NCBI GenBank assembly: GCA_016281815.1
Contig: JAEEJK010000110.1
Location: 1-64,000 of the forward strand
DNA: 64,000 nucleotides
Source: Prevotella sp.
GTDB lineage: Bacteria; Bacteroidota; Bacteroidia; Bacteroidales; Bacteroidaceae
Direction: 5' to 3'
Shown here: piece by piece, positions 51,468 through 59,574 of the stretch
Position numbering within the stretch: the first letter of the stretch is position 1
Layout: every line of letters starts with the position of its first letter
The notes under the pieces: model-generated
The model's database searches: none
The model's input: only the letters and a program-made list of their open reading frames with translations
What the model was told of the DNA's origin: nothing
Program-made: the position numbers and the translations under genes

Positions 51468-53516
51468 CTATCTCACCACAACTTTCCTGTGTCCCATGAT
51501 GTAGAGACCGGCGGGGAGGCCTGCGGTGCCCTCTATGCGGGCGTTGCGGCGCACCAGGCGGCCATCGAGGGTGTAGATGGCATCGTTGTCGGTGGGCAGG
51601 GTGGGGGAGATGGTCTCTTTGATGCCTGTCTCAACCGTGTTGACGAGGTGTTTGCTGCCGTCCTTGTTGGTGGAGATTTCAAAGAATGTGGTGGCGTTGA
51701 TGTCATTGATGTCGACGGTCTGGGGAGAGCCTGTGCCTGTGCTGAAGACGAAGTTGATGCAGTCGGTGGCGCTGTTGATGGTATAGGATTTCTTATACCA
51801 GTTCTTGCCCTCGACGTTCACTGTGGAGGTTACCTTGTCACCAGGCCATGCGCTGTTGGCTGGTGAGTGACTGCCGTCGCCGCCCCAGGTCCAGAAATTC
51901 ACACTGTTCCATCCCACGGCATCGGTGTTCACGTAGATGTCGATGCTGTAAGGCTCAAAAGTACTGATGTCGTACTGGCGCGTGATGATGCTGCTCACGG
52001 AGCCGTTTTTGAGCAGTCCCACTTTGAGTGTGGTAGAGCCAAAAGGAATGTCGATGGTGGTGCCGCTTGCCACGGCGGTGCTTGTTTCTGTCGGGTTACT
52101 GCCGTCGAGCGTGTAAACGAGTTTTGCTCCCTCGTCCTCACTGACAGCGGTGAGTGTGGCGGTCTGCTGACCGTCGTATTCACCAGCGGGGAGGTCCACC
52201 CATGCCAGTTCAGCGCTCTTGGGGAGGTAATAGGCATAGTGGTATCCTGTGAGGATGGGTTGCCAGCGTGCATCGGGCTGGTAGGTGGCGGCATTGGTGC
52301 CCACGACTGCCAGCAAGTCGCACTTGTTGCCGGTGGTGCGCACGGCATAGTAACCAGTGTTGTTGGCTTGGTTGGCGTATGTACACATGCTGTGGATGCC
52401 GGCAGCCTTGCGGGCGTTGATCATCATCTTGATGTCTTTCTTGCAAGCCATCCAGTGAGTCATGAACACACAGGGTGTGCCGGGCATGGCGAGCAGGTAG
52501 GCGTTGGCAGCAAGTGTGTCACGCACTATAGGGTCTTGGGCAGAATTGGCGCGCCGCTCCGTGTCGTGGTTCTCGACGAAGGTGACAGCATAACGGCGGT
52601 ATTTGCCGCTCTCATAGTTGTTGCTCATCAGCGGCCAGTTGCCCTCATTCTGTTTGCCCAAGTTGGTCCAGTTCTTGCTGTTGATGGCGTTGCGCACAGT
52701 GTAACGGAACTGGAAGTCAAATGCCGCGCTTTGAATCTGGTCACCGACCTTGGTGGCATCAATCCAGTTGCGGATGGTTCTTGTAGCATCCCAACACTCA
52801 CCTACGGAATACTGTACACCGCAGTTGCTGTTGTACATTCCCGTATAGGATCCGCTGTATCCTTTCACCATGTCATAACGGAATCCCGTATAGCCGAGGT
52901 AGTTGAGGAGGTATTTCAGATAGGCATTGACATTGTCTTGTACGTTTTGACTCATGTGGTCGAGGTCGCGCATGCCAGACCAATCTTCGCCATTGTCGTT
53001 GTTGGCACTCAGTGAGTAACCGTTTTTTGTTGCCCAGTTGAGTGTGGCACCGCCATCGTCATTACGGCAGATGTCTGTTGACGACATGCTGTAGGTCTTG
53101 CCGTCAAGTGGATTGACCTCCGTAGGGAAGTCCACCCAGTTGGAGAGGTTGCCGCGGTGGTTGATCACCACGTCGGCTATCACGCCGGTACCCTTTGCCT
53201 TGAAGGCCTGTATCATTGACTTCAGCTGTTGCTCATTGCCGAAACTGCTGTTTTGGTCATACCAGTAGAGGGGGTCATATCCCATCGATGGGTTGTTGGC
53301 GGCACGTCCGCTTTGCGGAACCCACACGAGGGAGAAGTAGTTGGAGATGTCTCCAGATTGGGCTTCCAAGGTGCGCCACTGTGAGGGGGTGAATGAGTCC
53401 CAGTAGAAGGCCTGCAGCATCACACCGTCATAGTTGGATGGCCATCCTTGAGCGGAGACCGACAAGGAGGATGCCATCATCAATAGGGTATTTGTTAAGG
53501 TATTGATTGTCTTCAT
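51468..53516 (-). CDS. Secreted GH13 alpha-amylase with starch-binding module
   Basis: 682 aa from MKTINTLTNTLLMMASSLSVSAQG (signal peptide without lipobox); the track start at 53816 runs back through the OmpA-like gene. The (beta/alpha)8 domain shows 'GVIADVVINHRG', nucleophile Asp in 'TGFRYDMVKGYSG', acid/base Glu in 'SVGECWDATRT', and the transition-state Asp in 'FVENHDTERR'. Then come an all-beta domain C, a chitobiase-type repeat ('AKLVYTLDGSNPTETSTAV') and a CBM26-like starch-binding module ('IDIYVNTDAVGWNSVNFWTWGGDG'). The end is the tail 'YTLDGRLVRR...LYIMGHRKVVVR'. Hydrolyses alpha-1,4-glucan outside the cell. It occupies the SusG position but, unlike lipoprotein SusG, would reach the surface through the tail. 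A terminator hairpin precedes it, perhaps lowering its expression. Confidence 0.94.
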   Translation of the reverse strand: MKTINTLTNTLLMMASSLSVSAQGWPSNYDGVMLQAFYWDSFTPSQWRTLEAQSGDISNYFSLVWVPQSGRAANNPSMGYDPLYWYDQNSSFGNEQQLKSMIQAFKAKGTGVIADVVINHRGNLSNWVDFPTEVNPLDGKTYSMSSTDICRNDDGGATLNWATKNGYSLSANNDNGEDWSGMRDLDHMSQNVQDNVNAYLKYLLNYLGYTGFRYDMVKGYSGSYTGMYNSNCGVQYSVGECWDATRTIRNWIDATKVGDQIQSAAFDFQFRYTVRNAINSKNWTNLGKQNEGNWPLMSNNYESGKYRRYAVTFVENHDTERRANSAQDPIVRDTLAANAYLLAMPGTPCVFMTHWMACKKDIKMMINARKAAGIHSMCTYANQANNTGYYAVRTTGNKCDLLAVVGTNAATYQPDARWQPILTGYHYAYYLPKSAELAWVDLPAGEYDGQQTATLTAVSEDEGAKLVYTLDGSNPTETSTAVASGTTIDIPFGSTTLKVGLLKNGSVSSIITRQYDISTFEPYSIDIYVNTDAVGWNSVNFWTWGGDGSHSPANSAWPGDKVTSTVNVEGKNWYKKSYTINSATDCINFVFSTGTGSPQTVDINDINATTFFEISTNKDGSKHLVNTVETGIKETISPTLPTDNDAIYTLDGRLVRRNARIEGTAGLPAGLYIMGHRKVVVR

Positions 53517-53536
53517 ATTAGGTGTTTTTTTGAACA

Positions 53537-53568
53537 AAAAGCAGGGAGCGATGTCGCCCCCTGCTTTT
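53537..53568 (-). terminator. Hairpin (partial terminator) between the OmpA-like and amylase genes
   Basis: A 10-bp stem (AAAAGCAGGG / CCCTGCTTTT) with a 12-nt loop, followed on the minus strand by T-rich TTGTTC. Since no promoter is visible before the amylase, it probably attenuates rather than fully ends the operon transcript. Confidence 0.75.
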
Positions 53569-53581
53569 ATTTGATTGTTAA

Positions 53582-54709
53582 TTACTCGCCGACGACGATG
53601 ACGCAACGGTTGCGGTCGTTCTCGGGGAATGGCTGCACGGTGTCGCCAAATGACTCCACGTCCATGCGGCTGCGGGAGATGCCTCTTTCCTCGAGGGCCT
53701 TGGCCACTTTCTCTGCACGGGCCTTGGCATAGCCTACGTTGATTCTCGGGTTGCCGGTGCCCTTGTCTGCATAGCCCTTGATGCTGATGCGCTTGCCAGG
53801 ATACTTGTTGCACCAATTGACAATCTTGTTGAGAGTCACATCGGGTGCGGGGTCAGACTCGCGGATGATGTAGAAGAAAGTCTCTCTGAGCGGTTCTTCC
53901 TTCACCACGGGCTTGGGCTCTGGCTTGGGCTCGGGTTTGGGCTGCACCACAGGCTGTGGTTGTGGCTCTGGCTCCACTACGGGCTCGGGAGGCAGAACGA
54001 CGGGAGCGGGTGCCTTCTTCTTCATGCCAAACTTGTAGGTAAGGCCCACGAGGCCCACCACCTGCCAGTCGGGGTCGAAGTTGGACTTCAGATTGAAGCA
54101 GTCGTTCTTGAAGTTGGCATCAAGTTCGAGGCTGATTCCGAAGTTGCGTGAGAAGCAATACTCAAACTGGGTGCCGAAGCGTCCGTTGTAACTGCTGTGC
54201 TTTGTGCCGCACTGGTCGGGACCCACATAGAAGTTGTTGCCCTTGGTCATGCTGCTGACGATGCCTTTGTACTCATCGAAGTCCCATCCGTAGTTCACAC
54301 CGAAACCAGTGAGCAGGATCCAGTTGAAACGCTGCGACGAACGGTTGGGTGACAAGATGTTCGACATGTTCATGAGCAGGTCGAGGTCGCCGGTGATGGC
54401 CTTGAACTTATAGTCTGCGTCGCCATTGGGAAGACCGGGGAAACGCTCCTGCAGGAATCCGCCTTTGGCCTCATAGCCCTGCATGTGGAGGCGTACACCC
54501 ACTTTCGGGTTGAAGTAGCGGCCGAATGAAAGGGCGAACTGAGGTGTGACGAGATCCATGAAGTCATAGTGTGTGAGTGTTGCTTGGGCACCACCCTGCA
54601 CAGAGATGAAATTATGGGGATAGTATTCCTCGCTGTCTTGTGCTTGTGCAGCGGTGGACACTCCAAAGAGGAGTGCCACGGCTGCTGCTATGTTCAAAAA
54701 CTTTTTCAT
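53582..54709 (-). CDS. OmpA-family outer-membrane protein within the sus operon
   Basis: 375 aa from MKKFLNIAAAVALLFGVSTAAQAQ (signal peptide). Residues about 25-235 are a beta-barrel-like OmpA N-terminal domain ('FALSFGRYFNPKVGVRLHMQGYEA'). A Pro/Glu/Lys-rich linker follows ('PEPVVEPEPQPQPVVQPKPE'), then a C-terminal OmpA peptidoglycan-binding domain ('RISIKGYADKGTGNPRINVGYAKARAEKVAKAL', 'NDRNRCVIVV'). It starts 14 nt after the susF-like stop, so it is part of the sus transcript. Such proteins anchor the outer membrane to peptidoglycan. An OmpA protein is not a standard Sus component; it may brace the complex or simply have been captured by the operon. Confidence 0.92.
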   Translation of the reverse strand: MKKFLNIAAAVALLFGVSTAAQAQDSEEYYPHNFISVQGGAQATLTHYDFMDLVTPQFALSFGRYFNPKVGVRLHMQGYEAKGGFLQERFPGLPNGDADYKFKAITGDLDLLMNMSNILSPNRSSQRFNWILLTGFGVNYGWDFDEYKGIVSSMTKGNNFYVGPDQCGTKHSSYNGRFGTQFEYCFSRNFGISLELDANFKNDCFNLKSNFDPDWQVVGLVGLTYKFGMKKKAPAPVVLPPEPVVEPEPQPQPVVQPKPEPKPEPKPVVKEEPLRETFFYIIRESDPAPDVTLNKIVNWCNKYPGKRISIKGYADKGTGNPRINVGYAKARAEKVAKALEERGISRSRMDVESFGDTVQPFPENDRNRCVIVVGE

Positions 54710-54723
54710 AATCATTTGCTTTT

Positions 54724-56646
54724 TTACTGCTTCGTGATGACCACATGGTGGTTGCCTTGATAACTAAGGAAGAGTTGGAACTTGTATGTTCCTGCTCCGA
54801 CAATGAGGTTGGCGCCGTCCTGTGTCAGGTCGTTTGCTTCGCCACCCCAGTTGATGGCCCAGTCGTGGTTGGCGCGGAATTTCAGTTCGGTGTCGGCGTC
54901 GATGGTGGTTGTGGCTTCCCAGCAACCTGCATCCTTGTTGTATGCCATGTCCACGTCGCCGCCCCATCCGTTGAAGCCTCCGATGATGCCAATGGCCTCA
55001 ATTTGTACGAGGTTGTAGGTGAGTGATGTCAAGTCGAGGTTGATTTGATAGAAGCCTGCACCTGGGTCGGGACAGTTGGGACCACCTGAGGACTGCAAGG
55101 TGCCGCCCATGGCAGTGCCGTCCACATATTCGAGGTCGTCATCCCAGTTGTCGGCATTGGGCTTGAATTTGAACTCGCCGTCAAGATAATAGTAGCCTTG
55201 GTACACTCCGCTGCCGTTGCCTCTCAGGGCATGACTGGTGCTCCAGCCGCCTTCGTTGCCGATTTCATAGAAGAAATCAGGATAGCCGTTGTCTTCCTTG
55301 ACGATGCAGTGTGCAGGAGCCTCGTCACTGAGATAGAGGCGGATGATGTAAGGACCGTCGGCAGGCAGTTGCAGGTTGGCACCATCCTGAGTGAGGTTGT
55401 CCATGGTACCGCCCCAGTTGATGGCCCAGTCGTGGTTGAGGCGGAACTTGAACTCACCAGCGTTGAGTGTCTCCCGGGCCTCCCAGCACTTCAGCATCTC
55501 GTTGTAGGTCATGTCCACGTCGGTGTCCCAAGCGCCTCTGACAGAACCGATGATGCTGATGGAGGATACAGGAGTGAGTGCATAGGTCATTTCCCTCAAA
55601 TCTACCTTGATATAGTAGAAGCCTGGGGCTGCGGCATCCACGTTAGGACCGCCATCGGGTGTAAGCGTACCGCCGGTAGCATCGCCGGAAGCCTTCTCCC
55701 AGTCGCCGTCCCAGTTGTCCTTGTTGGGCTTGAACTTGAACTCGCCGTCAAGGTAGATGACTGCAGTATAGAGGCCGCTTCCATCACCGTGGAGGGGATG
55801 AGGCTCGCTCCAACCGCTCTCGTTGCCAATCTCATAGATGAACTCGTTGAAGCCTACAGGAGTGGCTGACCATGTCTGGTCGAGCATGTTGAAGGTGATG
55901 TCATAGAAGAGAGCATCTGGGTCGGCAGTAATCACAAAGTTGCCACCGTCGTTATTGTAGTTGAACTTGCCCTCTTCACTGCTTGCTGCCAGACAGCCAC
56001 TCCAGTCACCGCCGATTCCACTCTCTGGTGTCATCTTGAACTCGATGTTGCTGCCGTCCTCTGTGGCAGGGATGCGCAACTTGAAGGTCGGGTTGTCATA
56101 CGGGTCGCTGCCGTCGTTGGTGAGTTTGTAAGTCATGTCAGTGTTGTCCCAACCATTGATGGAGCCTGTGAGGTAGTAGGCAGACTCGATGACGGGAGCC
56201 TTCGGAATGACTTTGATGGTGAAGGGTGCCGATGTAGCCGTCTTCACAGTAGTAAGTCCATTGCTGAGCCACATGCTGACAATGGCTTGGATGTCGCGTT
56301 CCACGGGGCGGCAGTTTCCATACATGTCGACAATGCTTGCCTGCAGGAAGGAGGCTGGTATTGCTCCGTCGGCAGAGATGCCGTAGGTGTCATCGCCGAT
56401 AGTGATGGTGTATATGGGGTCAAAGCCTTCTTTCGAGGCAGTCGGTGCTGTGATAGTACAAACCTTTACGTTTTCATCGGTGATGCTGTTGAGGTCGATG
56501 ACTCCAACAGTGGTGACGCTGCCGTCGCCGAAGGAAACCTTCTCGGGCTGGTCGACCACCTGTGGGGTGAGCCAGTCCTTGTAGTCGTCGGTACAGGCTG
56601 CCAACGAGGCTACGAGAGCCATTCCTAATAATATTTTCTTAGTCAT
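54724..56646 (-). CDS. susF: SusF/SusE-type starch-binding lipoprotein with five modules
   Basis: 640 aa, lipoprotein (MTKKILLGMALVASLAACTD, lipobox LAAC). After an Ig-like N-terminal part there are five beta-sandwich starch-binding modules, beginning near 'YYLTGSINGWDN', 'FIYEIGNESGWS', 'SIIGSVRGAWDT', 'FFYEIGNEGGWS' and 'GIIGGFNGWGGD'. Modules 2+3 and 4+5 are a tandem duplication: 'DGEFKFKPN.DNWD.D.E', 'GFY.I..DL' and 'NHDWAINWGG...LTQDGANL' recur. Typical SusF is shorter, with three such modules. It would sit on the outer surface and hold starch for SusCD and the amylase. Last of the binding proteins, 27 nt after susE. Confidence 0.88.
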   Translation of the reverse strand: MTKKILLGMALVASLAACTDDYKDWLTPQVVDQPEKVSFGDGSVTTVGVIDLNSITDENVKVCTITAPTASKEGFDPIYTITIGDDTYGISADGAIPASFLQASIVDMYGNCRPVERDIQAIVSMWLSNGLTTVKTATSAPFTIKVIPKAPVIESAYYLTGSINGWDNTDMTYKLTNDGSDPYDNPTFKLRIPATEDGSNIEFKMTPESGIGGDWSGCLAASSEEGKFNYNNDGGNFVITADPDALFYDITFNMLDQTWSATPVGFNEFIYEIGNESGWSEPHPLHGDGSGLYTAVIYLDGEFKFKPNKDNWDGDWEKASGDATGGTLTPDGGPNVDAAAPGFYYIKVDLREMTYALTPVSSISIIGSVRGAWDTDVDMTYNEMLKCWEARETLNAGEFKFRLNHDWAINWGGTMDNLTQDGANLQLPADGPYIIRLYLSDEAPAHCIVKEDNGYPDFFYEIGNEGGWSTSHALRGNGSGVYQGYYYLDGEFKFKPNADNWDDDLEYVDGTAMGGTLQSSGGPNCPDPGAGFYQINLDLTSLTYNLVQIEAIGIIGGFNGWGGDVDMAYNKDAGCWEATTTIDADTELKFRANHDWAINWGGEANDLTQDGANLIVGAGTYKFQLFLSYQGNHHVVITKQ

Positions 56647-56673
56647 AGTCGTATTTCTTTTTTATTCGGTTTC

Positions 56674-57879
56674 TTATTGTTCCATCAGCATATAGTCGCC
56701 GGTGATGTCATTGAACAGGAACAGGTAGTGGCCATCAGGTATCACAAGGTTGCCGTCGCCATCGGCCTCGCCGGCCAGACCGCTCTTGTAACCCCAGTTG
56801 GTATCCCAACTGCCAGGAACCTTCACCTTCAGTTTGTCACCGCCATTCACCTCAAACTTCCAGATATGGTTCTCACATCCGTCGAGGGTGAAGACTGGCG
56901 ACATGTCGCTGTCGCCCCATTCGTTGAAGGTGCCGGCCACGCAGAGTTGCGGATAGACCTTCACGGGATCCTCATACTTGTTGATGGTCATCTCGTTGCT
57001 CTTGGTGTCGAGATTGATGGTGTAGTAGCCTTTCTCGAGGATGGCAATGTTGTGGTTGTCGCCGTCGTAGTCACCGATGAAATCGCCCGGATTCTTCACA
57101 TTGGTGTAGTTGAGTTGGGTATTCCAGTCTCCAGGAGTGAGCACGAACTTGAACTGTCCTTCCTCGGGGAAGTAACCGGTGAATGTGGTCATGCCTCCGC
57201 CTGTAGCGGCGTCATACTGCTCGTTGGGCACGAGGAACATCGGTACGAGGCCGTTGCCCACGCCGTTGGCATCATTGCTCCATGAGGCACTGCCGATGCA
57301 ACTGCCCACCATGTACCAAATAATCGGAGCGGCGGGTTTCAACTCGATGTAATAGGGAACAGCCTTGAGGCTCACCACATTGGAGTAAATAGGATTGTAT
57401 TCTTTGAATCCTGCGTCGACGATGGCTGCTTTCACGCGGATGGCGAGGTCGAGCACAGAAGGCACTACGCTGGCATCAGTCCATCCGTTGAGCATCACGA
57501 GCCAGCGGTCGATGGTCTCGGTGTTGAGTTCCACGTTCATACCGCTGTTGTAGGACTCATCCATGATGAAGAAGTCAGCACCGGTGTTGTCCTCAGCGTT
57601 GACGTCGTATGCTTTGCTGAATGAATTCGTCGGTGAGATTTCCACCTTATAAGTGGGGACGACGGGTGTATCGTAATTGTTGTATGCTCTGGGCTGTGAC
57701 CAAGTAAGGGCCACACTCTGGGATTTCTGCAGGTCAACAGCACCTGTGATGACTGGCTGATTGAGCACGAACTGGCTCGGTTGTGTCAGTACGGGATTCG
57801 AGTCGCGGTCTTCCTCACAGGCTGTCAGGGCGAAGGCGCCTACCAGCAGCAACATAGTAAATTGATATATCTTTTTCAT
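56674..57879 (-). CDS. susE: SusE-type starch-binding outer-membrane lipoprotein
   Basis: 401 aa, lipoprotein signal MKKIYQFTMLLLVGAFALTACEE. An N-terminal SusE domain ('VLNQPVITGAVDLQKSQSVALTWSQPR', fibronectin/Ig-like) is followed by two starch-binding beta-sandwich modules, with aromatic-rich segments 'WYMVGSCIGSASWSND' and 'LCVAGTFNEWGDSDMSP', each ending in 'GYYTINLD' or 'GHYLFLFND'. It binds starch at the cell surface without hydrolysing it. Gene order (after susD, before susF) and length match B. thetaiotaomicron SusE. Confidence 0.92.
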   Translation of the reverse strand: MKKIYQFTMLLLVGAFALTACEEDRDSNPVLTQPSQFVLNQPVITGAVDLQKSQSVALTWSQPRAYNNYDTPVVPTYKVEISPTNSFSKAYDVNAEDNTGADFFIMDESYNSGMNVELNTETIDRWLVMLNGWTDASVVPSVLDLAIRVKAAIVDAGFKEYNPIYSNVVSLKAVPYYIELKPAAPIIWYMVGSCIGSASWSNDANGVGNGLVPMFLVPNEQYDAATGGGMTTFTGYFPEEGQFKFVLTPGDWNTQLNYTNVKNPGDFIGDYDGDNHNIAILEKGYYTINLDTKSNEMTINKYEDPVKVYPQLCVAGTFNEWGDSDMSPVFTLDGCENHIWKFEVNGGDKLKVKVPGSWDTNWGYKSGLAGEADGDGNLVIPDGHYLFLFNDITGDYMLMEQ

Positions 57880-57924
57880 ACGTGTATTGTCTTTATACGC
57901 TTGATTGTATGTTCTCTAAGCACA

Positions 57925-59526
57925 TTAGTAACCAGGGTTCTGAACGAGGTTGGGATTGGCGTTCATGTCCTCGTCAGGCAGGGCATAGATGTTGCGGAAG
58001 GCAGGTAGGCTTGCTCCATTCTCGGCACCGGCTTTCCATTCCCACAGATACTGTCCGCTGCGGTCGCCACCGAAATATCCGTAGCGGATGAGGTCGGTGC
58101 GGCGGTAGCCCTCAAAGTAGAGTTCACGGGCGCGCTCGTCGAGAATCTGACCTAAGGAGTAGTTGCTCAATGTTGTGGTGTGAGCACGCTGACGCAGGGC
58201 GTTAATGTAATTGGCACCTGTGGCTGAGGTCGTTCCTCCGTTGAGGCGAGCGTCAGCCTCTGCTGCGATAAGGTAGGCCTCTGCTGCACGCATCAGGAAG
58301 AAATCTGTATCGATGAACTGTGAGTTGTGAGCCGTTGTGCCACTGGCATATGTGTTGCGGAATTTACCCACAGAATAGCCTGAAGTGAACTCGCCCGGGG
58401 TGGAAATCTTCAACTCACGGTCAATACCGAAGAACAGGGCGCGGTCGTCACCGGCTGCTGCTGCCATATCTCTGATAGTGGCCTGCGGTGCATCGTTGTT
58501 GGGGAAGAACTTGGCTACCAATTGGCTGCGGGCGCGGTTGCCTGCCCACAACTCGCTGGAACCATAGTTGTTCTCAGTGTCCATGTCGGCTTTCCATGTT
58601 GAAGCAATGAGGAAGAGTGATGTACACCATGCGGTGGTCTTCACACCGTCCTGAAGCAAGGGGAGAATGGCTTCCTGAGAGGCACCATTGCTGCCGTTGT
58701 CGCCCATGAAGAGCATCTGGTAGGCGCTCCAGCCGTTCATGCCGGTGGTCCACAGTTTGTGGGGGCCGTTGATGACCTTCTCTGCATACTCCTTGGCGGC
58801 TGCCCAGTTGGCAGAGCCTGTGTAGACCTCGGCATTGAGGTACATGCGGGCGAGCAGCAGATTGGCTGCATCCTGGTCGGCGCGGCCGTAGTTTTGGTCG
58901 GTGTCCTTGCGTGCGGCCGGTGACAACAGTATGTCTTTCACGGCGAGCAATTCGCTCTCAATCCATTTGAACAGTTCGGCGCGCTGGATCTGCTGTGGAG
59001 GTTCGGACATCAGGGCAGTGGCGAAAGGCACATTGCCGAAAGCGTCCATCAGGTGATAGTAGTAAAGGGCACGGAGGAAGCGGACCTCTGCCTCTCGGGT
59101 GGCATCTATGCCTGCGCAGACATCAAGGTAGTGGTTGCAGTAGGTGATGCCGACATAGAGACGATAATAGAAACCTTTGAGCATCGGGTGTGATGCGTCA
59201 GATTGGCAGTAGTTGTAAGCGGGTATACCAGGGTCGCCCCAGGCGCAGATGGCCTCATCAGTAGGCAGTTCGTTGGAGTTCCACAATTGACGCACGAAAC
59301 CAGCAGTACCGCCGTCGAGACCGTCAATGTCACAGTCGCCGTTAGCACCTCCCTGACCTTGCAAAGCCATGGAGGCATAGCACTTGGTGTAGAGTGCCAC
59401 CTCATCGGCCACCATCGTTTTGCTGGGGTCGATAGGAGTGACGTCCAAATCGCCGGTGCAAGAGGTAAGTCCTGCTATCACCAGTGCTGCTGCGGGAAGT
59501 ATGTGTTTGATATATCTGAAGTTCAT
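57925..59526 (-). CDS. susD: SusD-type starch-binding outer-membrane lipoprotein
   Basis: 533 aa from MNFRYIKHILPAAALVIAGLTSCTG (lipobox LTSC); the earlier track ATG lacks a signal-like context. A RagB/SusD fold of TPR-like helices: 'TREAEVRFLRALYYYHLMDAFGNVPF' is the hallmark helix, and 'SQFIDTDFFLMRAAEAYLIAAEADARLNGG' and 'ILDERARELYFEGYRRTDLIRYG' are the conserved C-terminal segments. It forms the lid of the SusC channel and delivers malto-oligosaccharide. Follows susC by 48 nt. Starch as substrate is inferred from the susE/susF and amylase neighbours. Confidence 0.96.
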   Translation of the reverse strand: MNFRYIKHILPAAALVIAGLTSCTGDLDVTPIDPSKTMVADEVALYTKCYASMALQGQGGANGDCDIDGLDGGTAGFVRQLWNSNELPTDEAICAWGDPGIPAYNYCQSDASHPMLKGFYYRLYVGITYCNHYLDVCAGIDATREAEVRFLRALYYYHLMDAFGNVPFATALMSEPPQQIQRAELFKWIESELLAVKDILLSPAARKDTDQNYGRADQDAANLLLARMYLNAEVYTGSANWAAAKEYAEKVINGPHKLWTTGMNGWSAYQMLFMGDNGSNGASQEAILPLLQDGVKTTAWCTSLFLIASTWKADMDTENNYGSSELWAGNRARSQLVAKFFPNNDAPQATIRDMAAAAGDDRALFFGIDRELKISTPGEFTSGYSVGKFRNTYASGTTAHNSQFIDTDFFLMRAAEAYLIAAEADARLNGGTTSATGANYINALRQRAHTTTLSNYSLGQILDERARELYFEGYRRTDLIRYGYFGGDRSGQYLWEWKAGAENGASLPAFRNIYALPDEDMNANPNLVQNPGY

Positions 59527-59574
59527 ATTCGTAAAATTTATGATAGTTGTCATTTTCTATGCCTGTATATCCAT

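Noticed and set aside
53517-53816. N-terminal 100 residues of the track ORF for the amylase
   Set aside because: They run antisense-free through the OmpA-like 3' end and the terminator in another frame; the signal peptide at 53516 is the real start.
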